The position numbers were made by a program, and so were the translations under genes. From positions 1-59,410 of the forward strand of contig JAFKFV010000026.1 in the NCBI GenBank assembly GCA_017307955.1: a stretch of DNA of 59,410 nucleotides, given 5' to 3'. The DNA is from Allobosea sp. Lineage in GTDB: Bacteria; Pseudomonadota; Alphaproteobacteria; Rhizobiales; Kaistiaceae. Below are positions 26,822-36,165 of the stretch, piece after piece. Position 1 is the stretch's first letter. Every line of letters starts with the position of its first letter. The notes beneath the pieces were generated by a model. The model saw nothing but the letters and a program-made list of their open reading frames with translations. It made no database searches and was not told the DNA's origin.

Positions 26822-26875
26822 GGCGGTCTCCTTCCCAAAACATCCAATGCGGGAAGGGCCGATCGGTTTCACCAC

Positions 26876-27874
26876 TCAGATCGTGAGCACGATTTTTCCG
26901 ACATTCTCCGAACTCTCCATCCGCCGATGCGCTTCGGCGGCGGCGGCAAGCGGGAAGGTGCGATCGATGACCGGCCGCATCTCGCCCGATTCGACGAGCG
27001 GCCAGACATGGCGCCGCACCTCGGCCGCCAGCCGCGCCTTGAACTCGTCCGGACGAGCGCGAAGGGTCGACCCGGTCCAGGTGAGGCGCTTGACCATCAG
27101 GCGCTGGAAATCGGCGTCGACGCGCGAGCCGCCGAGAAAGGCGATCTGCACGATGCGGCCATCGACGGCGGCGGCGGCGATGTTGCGCGGAACATAGTCG
27201 CCGCCGACCATGTCGAGGATCACGTCGGCGCCCTTGCCGTCCGTCGCCTCCAGCGTCGCCGAGACGAAATCCTCGCGGCGGTAGTCGATCGCGCGGCCGG
27301 CGCCGAGGCGGATGCAGGCGGCGCATTTCGCCGGCGAGCCGGCCGTCGCCAGAACGCGCGCGCCGCGCGCGACGCCAAGCTGGATCGCCGTCGTGCCGAT
27401 GCCGGAGGACCCGCCATGCACCAGCAGCGTTTCGCCCGCCTCGAGACGGCCGCGCTCGAACACATTGTGCCAGACGGTGAAGACCGTCTCCGGCAGCGCC
27501 GCCGCCTCGACCATCGAGAGACCGGCGGGGACGGGGAGGGCGGAGCCGGCCGGCGCGACGGCGAAGCCCGCATAGCCGCCGCCCGACACGAGGGCCGTCA
27601 CCGGATCGCCGATAGCGTGACCGCCGACGCCTGCTCCCAGCGCCGCGATCGTGCCGGCGATCTCAAGGCCGGGAAGGTCGGAGGCGCCGGCCGGAGGCGG
27701 GTAGCCGCCGCGCCGCTGGAAGACGTCGGGCCGGTTCACGCCGGCTGCGGCGACGCGGATCAGCACCTCGCCGGGTCGGGGCCGCGGCACCGGCCGCTCG
27801 ACGGCCGTCAGCACCTCAGGCCCGCCCGGCTCCCGGATCGCAACGGCGGTCATGGTTTCGGGCAGCGCATCCAT
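26876..27874 (-). CDS. NAD(P)H:quinone oxidoreductase (MDR superfamily, zinc-free)
   Basis: The 332-residue protein has the MDR fold: the N-terminal GroES part with GVNRPDVFQRRGGYPPPAG, the nucleotide loop VHGGSSGIGTTAIQLG (about 145-160) and the C-terminal NVGKIVLTI. It lacks zinc ligands and is close to PIG3-type quinone oxidoreductases. Likely NADPH-dependent reduction of quinones in the cytosol. GAGAGG nine bases upstream supports the ATG at 27874; another at 27883 is less well placed. Confidence 0.9.
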   Translation of the reverse strand: MDALPETMTAVAIREPGGPEVLTAVERPVPRPRPGEVLIRVAAAGVNRPDVFQRRGGYPPPAGASDLPGLEIAGTIAALGAGVGGHAIGDPVTALVSGGGYAGFAVAPAGSALPVPAGLSMVEAAALPETVFTVWHNVFERGRLEAGETLLVHGGSSGIGTTAIQLGVARGARVLATAGSPAKCAACIRLGAGRAIDYRREDFVSATLEATDGKGADVILDMVGGDYVPRNIAAAAVDGRIVQIAFLGGSRVDADFQRLMVKRLTWTGSTLRARPDEFKARLAAEVRRHVWPLVESGEMRPVIDRTFPLAAAAEAHRRMESSENVGKIVLTI

Positions 27875-27973
27875 GCGGGTCATCCTCTCGTCCGGCGGCT
27901 CGACGGAGCCGCTGCCGCTCCCTAATCTCTGGTCGGGGAACGCTCGAGACAAGCATCTGCAGGAGGGAAGGCC

Positions 27974-28165
27974 ATGGCCCTTTTCGACGACCCGCCGCGC
28001 GAGAAGCCGCAGCCGCACAGGATTGGGGAGGATCTCGCCACGCTTTCGATCGACGAACTGGAGGCGCGCATCGCGCTTCTCGACGCCGAAATCGTCCGCC
28101 TGCGCGAGGCGATCGCCGCCAAGACGGCCTCGCGATCGGCAGCGTCGTCCTTCTTCAAGAGTTAG
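27974..28165 (+). CDS. DUF1192 family protein
   Basis: The 63-residue protein MALFDDPPREKPQPHRIGED has the short coiled-coil core ATLSIDELEARIALLDAEIVRLREAI of DUF1192. Function is unknown. It lies upstream of rcdA on the same strand, the common arrangement in alphaproteobacteria, but a Rho-independent terminator and a probable small RNA separate them here. GGAGGGAAGG precedes the ATG. Confidence 0.92.
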   Translation: MALFDDPPREKPQPHRIGEDLATLSIDELEARIALLDAEIVRLREAIAAKTASRSAASSFFKS

Positions 28166-28177
28166 GATCTCGTTAAC
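28162..28177 (+). promoter_or_regulatory. CtrA-like binding site
   Basis: TTAG-GATCTCG-TTAAC matches TTAA-N7-TTAAC with one mismatch, and GATTAT at 28188-28193 follows ten bases later as a likely -10. It overlaps the DUF1192 stop codon. Confidence 0.5.
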
Positions 28178-28198
28178 CTTTACATGCGATTATGGACC

Positions 28199-28294
28199 CT
28201 GCCTGCATTTGCAGGTCCGAGCGGCGCCTGTCCGCTCTGTCTCCCTCCCTCCCTGTTGGCCTATAAGAGCCGTCGTTTCAGCGGCTCTTTTTTT
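28199..28294 (+). ncRNA. Candidate small RNA upstream of rcdA
   Basis: The interval of about 95 bases has the layout of a trans-acting small RNA: a CtrA-like box and -10 upstream (start about 28199), a first hairpin CCTGC-ATTT-GCAGG (28202-28215), a second short stem GCGG/CCGC (28221-28235), an unpaired pyrimidine run CTCCCTCCCTCCCT (28241-28254) that is complementary to Shine-Dalgarno sequences, and a Rho-independent terminator (28265-28294). No open frame is suited to a protein. It could alternatively be a terminated leader of rcdA. Confidence 0.5.
28265..28294 (+). terminator. Rho-independent terminator between DUF1192 and rcdA
   Basis: AAGAGCCG (28265-28272) pairs with CGGCTCTT (28282-28289) and continues into a run of T to 28294. 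It is 100 bases past DUF1192 and 48 before rcdA. Confidence 0.85.
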
Positions 28295-28341
28295 GCGCCG
28301 GCTTCGGTCGCGCGGCAGGATTCCCTTAGCGGTTCGCTGCC

Positions 28342-28917
28342 ATGCTCTCCGGAACGACGCCACGGCCCTTTCGGGAGACGACACGCTTGATCACGACCGA
28401 CGAAACCGCCGAAGGCCACGGCGCCGCGCCGATCGTGTTCGGACGCCGCCTCGCGCATTCCGACACGTTCAAGTCGCTGTTCCGCGAGGGCATGGCGCTG
28501 GTCGAGGAGACCGCCGGCTATCTCGACGGCGACGGCAGGACCGAATCGCGAGAGCTTTCGCGCGGGGCCTCGCTCGGCTATGCGACCGAATCGATGCGCC
28601 TCACCACGCGGCTGATGCAGATCGCCTCCTGGCTGCTGTTGCAGCGGGCCGTCAACGAGGGCGAGATGACCGCCGAGCAGGCGGGCCAGGAAAAGGCCAA
28701 GGTCCGGCTGCGCGGCTACAGCTCCGCCGTCACCGGCCCGGCCTGGGAGGAACTGCCGGCGCGGCTGCGCGACCTCGTCGAGCGTTCCGTCAGGCTGCAG
28801 GAGCGGGTCGTCCGCCTCGACGACGCGCTCTCCGGGGCCTTGCCGGAGCCGGCGGCCGACAATCCCGTCAGCCATGCGCTCGGCCGGCTCGCCCGCGCCT
28901 TCGGCGGCGGCGACTGA
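28342..28917 (+). CDS. rcdA: RcdA-like protease adaptor (DUF1465)
   Basis: The protein of about 191 residues carries the DUF1465 domain from about residue 30: FGRRLAHSDTFKSLFREGMALVEETAGYLDG, then LSYATESMRLTTRLMQIASWLLLQRAVNEGEMT (slightly paraphrased by segments in the sequence). Caulobacter RcdA is the founding member and is an adaptor that, with CpdR, PopA and ClpXP, brings CtrA to destruction at the G1-S transition. A TTG at 28387 could also start it; ATG at 28342 is preferred. It sits directly downstream of the small-RNA candidate. Confidence 0.85.
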   Translation: MLSGTTPRPFRETTRLITTDETAEGHGAAPIVFGRRLAHSDTFKSLFREGMALVEETAGYLDGDGRTESRELSRGASLGYATESMRLTTRLMQIASWLLLQRAVNEGEMTAEQAGQEKAKVRLRGYSSAVTGPAWEELPARLRDLVERSVRLQERVVRLDDALSGALPEPAADNPVSHALGRLARAFGGGD

Positions 28918-28953
28918 GGCGCCGCCGCTTCGCCACTCACGGTTCCACGAACG

Positions 28954-28980
28954 AAAAACCCCGGCCAGAGGCCGGGGTTT
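28954..28980. terminator. Bidirectional terminator between rcdA and rpmE
   Basis: AAAAACCCCGGCC (28954-28966) pairs with GGCCGGGGTTT (28970-28980), with A and T tracts on both sides, between convergent genes. Confidence 0.85.
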
Positions 28981-29008
28981 CGATTCGTCCTTGATGTTTC
29001 GTCGGCGA

Positions 29009-29233
29009 TCAGCTGCCGATGAAGCCCTTGAACTTGTTGTTGAAGCGCGAGACGCGGCCGCCGCGGTCGAGCAGGCGCTGGTCGCCGCCGGTCCAGGCCG
29101 GATGGGTCGTCGGATCGATGTCGAGATTCATCCGCGCCCCGTCCTCGCCATAGGTCGAGCGGGTCTTGTACTCGGTACCGTTGGTCATCACGACCGTGAT
29201 CCAGTGGTAGTCGGGATGAATGTTCTTCTTCAT
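29009..29233 (-). CDS. rpmE: 50S ribosomal protein L31 (zinc-free form)
   Basis: The 74-residue protein reads MKKNIHPDYHWITVVMTNGT and ends HPAWTGGDQRLLDRGGRVSRF..., a typical alphaproteobacterial L31 with no cysteine, so it is the C-minus form. It helps bridge the subunits on the ribosome. Promoter TTGTGC-N17-TATATC lies about 120 bases upstream. Confidence 0.97.
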   Translation of the reverse strand: MKKNIHPDYHWITVVMTNGTEYKTRSTYGEDGARMNLDIDPTTHPAWTGGDQRLLDRGGRVSRFNNKFKGFIGS

Positions 29234-29351
29234 CGCTCGGTCCTCAGAAGGGTGTCGTTCCGGGACCGCTCGGCTCGATGCCGCGACGACCCTTCGGCCA
29301 TGTGAATGGGAATGCGGCCGCCCCATGGACGGCCGCTCGTTCGGGGCGACG

Positions 29352-29380
29352 ATATAGCCCACCCCCACCCGGCGCACAAG
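29352..29380 (-). promoter_or_regulatory. Promoter for rpmE
   Basis: On the reverse strand TTGTGC (29380-29375), a 17-base spacer and TATATC (29357-29352) precede rpmE, leaving a leader of about 110 bases. Confidence 0.6.
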
Positions 29381-29464
29381 GGCCGGCCGCGGCTTGAATC
29401 GGCCGTTTCCCGCGTGCAACTAAGCCGCAGCCGGCAAAGTCGCAGGCGTGAGGACAAAACCGAT

Positions 29465-31258
<1,794 letters not shown>

Positions 31259-31329
31259 CATCGAAGATAGAAAGAGGGCGGCGCGGTCGCCCGCGTCCGC
31301 CCCATTGGTGACATCCGGCTGATCGTCCG

Positions 31330-32742
31330 TCAGTTCACCTTGACGATCTGCGGCGGCAGCCACGTGCCATCGAGGATCGACGGGGCCTTCTCCTTCGGCC
31401 AGTACATCCGGATCATCGGCAGGAACGCGCCCTTCGGCGCCGGCAGCCAGTTCGCTTCCTTGTCCTTGCCGGGCGACTCGTTCTGGAAATAGAGCGTCAC
31501 CGAGCCGTCGGCGTTCGGAACGAGGTTGTCGCGCGGGCTGACCGTGAACTTGTTGAGCGGGTTGGGCACGAACCACCAGCCCTGGTCGATCTCATACATG
31601 GTGATCGACCAGAAGCCGTTGACCGGCGGCTCCTCTCCCTTGGCGAAGGTCAGCGTATACTTGTTGGCGCCGGAGAGCGGTTGGCCGTCCTTGTCGACGG
31701 TCGTGTAGGGATAGACCGCGTCTTCCTGGAGATTGGCCGGCCAACCGAAGGCCGCGACGAGCGCGCGCTTCAGATAGTCGGTGCCGTAGTCGCCGAGACC
31801 CTTGGTGAAGATCCAGCCCTTTTCCTCGACGCCCATCGCCGACTGATTCTTGCCGAGCGTATCGAGCGCCTGCTGCGGCAGATCCTTGAGCGCGGCGGCG
31901 GTCTCCTCGCCGAGCGCCGACAGGCTGAACGGCTTGCACGGCTCGATGCCGATCTTCGCCATCTCGGCGAGGACCGGCGCATCTTCCTTGGCGGGCGGCG
32001 CGTCGTGGCACATCAGGGTCGCGAGGCGGTTGAAATAACCCTCCGTGCCCATGCCGAGGATCACATCCTGCGGCTTGTCGGTCATCGAATAACCGGGATT
32101 GGGATCGACCGGCGGCGCCTTGTAGACATAGTCCGCCTTGCCATAGGCCGCGAGCGGACGGACGTCGTATTGGGCCTGCAGCGCGTTGACCTCGTCATAG
32201 TCCTTCTCGGTGCCATTGGCATAGGTGCGGCCGAGGATGAGGACATAGCGGGTCGGCACGTCGATCTTCGTCATGCCAGCCGGGACCTCGCCCTTCCAGC
32301 CGGGACCGGCGAGAAGATAGGTCGCGGCCTTGCCACCGGCCGTCCGCATGCCCGGCGAGGCGATCACGGGCATCCAGAGGCTGTAGGTCGGGAAGAGGAA
32401 GAAGCGGTCGCCCATGTCGGGATGCGAGAACACCCAGGGCTCGGCGCCGAGGTCCATCCAGGCGAGCGAATAGAGCGTGTCGGCGTTCGGCGCCGAGACG
32501 CCGCGATAGTCGCCCGGCGGGTAGCGCTTCACATTGGCGAACCGGCCCATCGGCGCATGAAGGCCTTCGGCCTTGTCGACATTGGTCATCTGGACGCGCG
32601 TGACCTCGGTCGTCACGAGCGAATAGCCGTAGACATAGGCATCGAGAGCGATCTTCTTCGCCTCGTCCACCGTCACGGCAGCGGCCGGCCCCACGGATAT
32701 GGCGAGGCCCGCGACGAGCAGCAGTCTCGAAATCCTTCGCAT
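31330..32742 (-). CDS. DUF1254/DUF1214 exported protein
   Basis: The 470-residue protein has a signal peptide (MRRISRLLLVAGLAISVGPAAA) and two known domains: DUF1254 near the N terminus (AYVYGYSLVTTEVTR, APNADTLYSLAWMDL) and DUF1214 near the C terminus (NGFWSITMYEIDQGWWFVPNP, LYFQNESPG). It is thus periplasmic. Function is unknown; family members often turn up in stress- or xenobiotic-responsive loci. A divergent AraC-type regulator 114 bases away may control it. Confidence 0.92.
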   Translation of the reverse strand: MRRISRLLLVAGLAISVGPAAAVTVDEAKKIALDAYVYGYSLVTTEVTRVQMTNVDKAEGLHAPMGRFANVKRYPPGDYRGVSAPNADTLYSLAWMDLGAEPWVFSHPDMGDRFFLFPTYSLWMPVIASPGMRTAGGKAATYLLAGPGWKGEVPAGMTKIDVPTRYVLILGRTYANGTEKDYDEVNALQAQYDVRPLAAYGKADYVYKAPPVDPNPGYSMTDKPQDVILGMGTEGYFNRLATLMCHDAPPAKEDAPVLAEMAKIGIEPCKPFSLSALGEETAAALKDLPQQALDTLGKNQSAMGVEEKGWIFTKGLGDYGTDYLKRALVAAFGWPANLQEDAVYPYTTVDKDGQPLSGANKYTLTFAKGEEPPVNGFWSITMYEIDQGWWFVPNPLNKFTVSPRDNLVPNADGSVTLYFQNESPGKDKEANWLPAPKGAFLPMIRMYWPKEKAPSILDGTWLPPQIVKVN

Positions 32743-32856
32743 TGGTTGTCCCCTTTTCGCACGGCCCGCCGCTCGCAACGCCGCGACCGGTGTGCCAGTA
32801 TTCTGCGCTTTTCCGGCGGGCCCCCGCCCGCCGCGCCCGCGAAGGAATGGACAGTC

Positions 32857-33957
32857 TTGGGCGGGCCGACCACTCAATTTGCGCCACAACCGCGCCGGAT
32901 ACCGCGTGAGGCCGGGAGCGCGGCGCCGACGCTGATCTCCGTCACGGCGCTGGCAGGCGTGCCGGCGATGGTGCGCCACGCCTTCGGGGAGACCGTCCTC
33001 AGGCAGGCGAACCGGGCGGCGATGCTCGATATCGAGCTGATCGAGGATCGCGACTGCTTCATTCCGCATGTGACCATGACCGAGTTTCTCCGGGAGGTCG
33101 AAAGGCGGACGAAGGAGGCGCATCTCGGGCTGATGATCGCGCCGCATCTCTCCTTCGCCAGCTATGGCTGCTGGGGAGACTATGTGCTCTCCGCGGAGAC
33201 GCTTGGCGCGGCGGTCACGCGGGCGGCCGCGACACTCGACTATCACAGCTGCGGCGAGGTCATCACGCTGTCCGTTGAGCAAGGCATGGCGCGCTTCCGA
33301 TATGTCAGCGCCGCGCGCGGCAGCTCGGCCTATGTCCATGTCGCCGCCGGCGCCGTCGCGGTCATGCTCGATCTCTGCCGCGCCTTCGCGGGGCCGGCCT
33401 GGAAGCCCGTCCGAATCGAATTCAACATCGCGCGGCCGTCCGGGGCGGTGGCGGCACGTTTCGAGGAAACCTTTGGCTGCCCGGTGGTCTTCGATGCGCC
33501 GGCGGTGGCGATCTCCTTTCCCGCCCGTCTTCTGACAGCGCCTCGCGCCAGGGCTCCGGTCCGGCGGCTGATCACGGTCGACGATCTCGCCCGGGCAAGG
33601 CTCGAGCCGGCGAGCCGGGGCGACCTCGTCGGCGTGGTCGCGGCGCAGATCTGGACGCAGGTGCTGGCCGGATCGCTGTCGCTCGATGGCGCCGCGCATG
33701 CGCTGGATATCAGCACGCGGACGCTGCAACGCGTCCTGAAGGACAAGGGGACGGACTTCCGCAGCCTTGGCAATCATATCCGTGCCAGGCGTGCGGGCGA
33801 GTTGCTGATGGGCACCACGGCGTCGGTCACCGATATCGCCGCCGAACTCGGCTATTCGGCGCCGGCGAATTTCGCGCGTGCCTTCCGCAAGGCGACCGGC
33901 CTCGCGCCGGAGGACTTCCGGCGCAGCGTGGCGCGCCCCGAGCGCTTGGCCGGCTGA
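32857..33957 (+). CDS. AraC-family transcriptional regulator
   Basis: The product ends with two helix-turn-helix units, LDGAAHALDISTRTLQRVLKDKG and VTDIAAELGYSAPANFARAFRKATG, and has an N-terminal arabinose-binding-type (PF12625-like) domain. The start is uncertain: no ATG opens the conserved N-terminal region (ISVTALAGVPAMVRHAFGE), so I use a TTG at 32857, ten bases after AAGGA, giving about 366 residues; ATG at 32968 or GTG at 32959 would truncate the domain. It is divergent from the DUF1254 gene, the usual position of a local regulator. Confidence 0.82.
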   Translation: MGGPTTQFAPQPRRIPREAGSAAPTLISVTALAGVPAMVRHAFGETVLRQANRAAMLDIELIEDRDCFIPHVTMTEFLREVERRTKEAHLGLMIAPHLSFASYGCWGDYVLSAETLGAAVTRAAATLDYHSCGEVITLSVEQGMARFRYVSAARGSSAYVHVAAGAVAVMLDLCRAFAGPAWKPVRIEFNIARPSGAVAARFEETFGCPVVFDAPAVAISFPARLLTAPRARAPVRRLITVDDLARARLEPASRGDLVGVVAAQIWTQVLAGSLSLDGAAHALDISTRTLQRVLKDKGTDFRSLGNHIRARRAGELLMGTTASVTDIAAELGYSAPANFARAFRKATGLAPEDFRRSVARPERLAG

Positions 33958-33963
33958 GGCGCG

Positions 33964-34992
33964 TCAGCGCTCCGTGAGCTTCAGCTCGATGCGGCGGTTC
34001 TTGGCGTTGGCCTCGTCGGAGGTGCCGGGCTCGATCGGCTGGAATTCGCCGAAGCCGGCGGCGACCAGATGCTGCGGCTGCACGCCGCGATCGATCAGGT
34101 AGCGCACGACCGCGATGGCGCGGGCCGAGGACAGTTCCCAATTGTTGCGGAAGCGGCCGGAGCCCGAGAGCGGGCGCGCATCGGTGTGGCCGTCGACGCG
34201 CAGCACCCAGGCGATCTCCGGCGGGATTTCGCCCTCGAGCTGCTTCAGCGCATCGGCGAGCTTGTCGAGTTCGGCCTTGCCGGCTTCGTTGAACTCGTCC
34301 GAACCGGAGGGGAACAGCACTTCCGACTGGAAGACGAAACGATCGCCGACGACGCGGATATCCGGCCGGTCGCCAAGGATCTCGCGCAGCCGCCCGAAGA
34401 AGTCGGAGCGGTAGCGCGACAGTTCCTGCACGCGCTGGGCGAGGGCGACGTTGAGGCGCTTGCCGAGATCGGCGATCTGCGCCTGGCTCTCGCGGTCGCG
34501 CTTTTCCGAGGCGCCGAGCGCATCCTCGAGCGCCGCGATCTGCCGGCGCAGCGCGGCGATCTGCTGGTTGAGGATCTCGACCTGCGACAGCGCCTTCTGG
34601 CTCACCACCTTCTCGTTCTCGAGCGCCTTGGTGATGATCGCGATCTGGCCGTCGGCCGAGCCCGCGGCGGCCGACGCGCTGTCGGCGGCGCCCTTGAGGC
34701 GGTCGCGCTCGGCGGCCGCGGCGGCGAGCGAAGCGCGGACATTCTGCAGTTCGTCGGTGAGTTCCTGCTTGTTGGAGCGCTCCATGGCGAGCAACTCCGT
34801 CAGATCGGCGATCTGCGCGTTGAGGCGGTTCAGCACCGTGTCCTTGCCGGTGATCTCGCGCGTCTGCAGATATTGCAGCAGCGCGAAGATCGACAGGAGG
34901 AAGATGAAGACCAGCAGGAGGTTGGAGAGGACGTCGACGAAGGCCGGCCAGACGTCGCTTCTCGCCTCGCGGCGGCGGGCTCGTACGGCCAA
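33964..34992 (-). CDS. MotB-like protein with C-terminal OmpA domain
   Basis: The 342-residue protein has a basic N terminus, one membrane helix (about 23-41) preceded by Asp20 (AFVDVLSN), a long coiled coil (about 50-195) and an OmpA/MotB peptidoglycan-binding domain (about 215-342) with VDGHTDARP and NWELSSARAIAVVRYL. This is the stator-B layout of MotB or ExbD-like units; the Asp near the helix is the likely proton carrier. It overlaps closely with the upstream MotA-like gene (3-base gap). The coiled coil is longer than in flagellar MotB. No flagellar gene is nearby. Confidence 0.88.
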   Translation of the reverse strand: MAVRARRREARSDVWPAFVDVLSNLLLVFIFLLSIFALLQYLQTREITGKDTVLNRLNAQIADLTELLAMERSNKQELTDELQNVRASLAAAAAERDRLKGAADSASAAAGSADGQIAIITKALENEKVVSQKALSQVEILNQQIAALRRQIAALEDALGASEKRDRESQAQIADLGKRLNVALAQRVQELSRYRSDFFGRLREILGDRPDIRVVGDRFVFQSEVLFPSGSDEFNEAGKAELDKLADALKQLEGEIPPEIAWVLRVDGHTDARPLSGSGRFRNNWELSSARAIAVVRYLIDRGVQPQHLVAAGFGEFQPIEPGTSDEANAKNRRIELKLTER

Positions 34993-34995
34993 GAG

Positions 34996-36009
34996 CTAGC
35001 CCCCCGGCGTCGGCTGCTTGAGCGCGCGGGCGATGACCTCCAGCAATTGCTGGATGTCGCGCTGCTGGTCGGCCTGCTGCTCCACCCAGCCGCGCACCAC
35101 CTGCTGCTCGGACCGCATATGCTGGACGAGGCCCTGGATGCCCTCGGCGAGATTGGCCATGGCCGCCGTCGCCCGCTGCGAGGAGCCCGGCGCGCCGGCG
35201 CCGCCTTCCTGCAGCGCCGCCGTCAGCCGCTCGACCGCGAGGCGGAGATCGTCGCCGGAGGCGGCGCGGTCGGTCATGTCGACCATGGTCGGGTCGAGAT
35301 CGGTGACGGTCGCCAGCCAGTCCTCGAGTTCGGTGTAGAACTTGTTCTGCGCCTGGCCGGCCTGGAGGTCGAGGAAGCCGAGGATCAGCGAGCCGGCGAG
35401 GCCGAACAGCGAGGACGAGAAGGCGGTGCCCATGCCGGTCAGCGGGCCCTGCAGGCCGGCCTTCAGGTCCTCGAAGATCACGGCGCTGTCGCCGGTGCCG
35501 ACATTCAGGCTGCCGATGGCGTCCGCCACCGCGCCCACGGTCTGCAACAGGCCCCAGAAGGTGCCGAGGAGGCCGAGGAAGATGAGGAGGCCCGTGAGGT
35601 AGCGCGAGGTGTCGCGATCCTCGTCGAGGCGCATCAGGATCGAATCGAGCACCGACCGCATGGTCTGCGTCGAGATCGCCATGCGGCCGATGCGATCGCC
35701 GAGAATGGCCGCCATCGGGGCCAGCAGCACCGGCATCCGCTCCATCTCCGACGATCGGTCGGAGGTGCGGAACGAGTTGACCCAGCGGATCTCGGGGAAG
35801 ATGCGGATCACCTGCCGGAAGGCGAGCAGGATGCCGATCGCCAGCACCGCCAGGATGACGCCGTTCAGCGCCGGATTGGCGAGGAAGGAGGCATAGACCT
35901 GCCGGTAGAGAATCAGCGCGACGAAGCCGGCGATGATCAGGAAGATGATCATGCGCCAGAGATAAACCTGCGGGCTGGCAAGCCTGTAGGGATCGAAATC
36001 TCGTGCCAT
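34996..36009 (-). CDS. MotA/TolQ/ExbB-family proton channel protein
   Basis: The 337-residue protein has four predicted helices (about 19-37, 48-66, 137-160 and 192-214); the last two carry the family patterns LLGTFWGLLQTVGA and GPLTGMGTAFSSSLFGLAGS. It ends in a helical cytoplasmic tail of about 110 residues. With the downstream gene it forms a 5:2-type ion-driven motor unit. The partner is not TolR (which has its own gene at 54307), so this is a second system. No secretion or defence gene adjoins; fba is next upstream, an order I believe common in Rhizobiales. Confidence 0.88.
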   Translation of the reverse strand: MARDFDPYRLASPQVYLWRMIIFLIIAGFVALILYRQVYASFLANPALNGVILAVLAIGILLAFRQVIRIFPEIRWVNSFRTSDRSSEMERMPVLLAPMAAILGDRIGRMAISTQTMRSVLDSILMRLDEDRDTSRYLTGLLIFLGLLGTFWGLLQTVGAVADAIGSLNVGTGDSAVIFEDLKAGLQGPLTGMGTAFSSSLFGLAGSLILGFLDLQAGQAQNKFYTELEDWLATVTDLDPTMVDMTDRAASGDDLRLAVERLTAALQEGGAGAPGSSQRATAAMANLAEGIQGLVQHMRSEQQVVRGWVEQQADQQRDIQQLLEVIARALKQPTPGG

Positions 36010-36165
36010 CGGTCGCGTCGGCCCGTTGCTCGGAGCTTGAGGATCACTTCATCCTCTAGCGTGATTTGGCCGGCGATAGGAAGAAAATTGGACGGCCGGG
36101 CCCGATGATCAGGCCCGGCCGCGATGGCCGAATTGCGGCATGGCGCCGCCGGAAGCGAAGCCGCG

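Noticed and set aside
33964..36009. MotA/MotB-like pair as a Zorya anti-phage system
   Set aside because: ZorA and ZorB share this layout, but no ZorC, ZorD or ZorE-like gene is near, the neighbours are glycolytic genes, and the order appears to be a common core arrangement.
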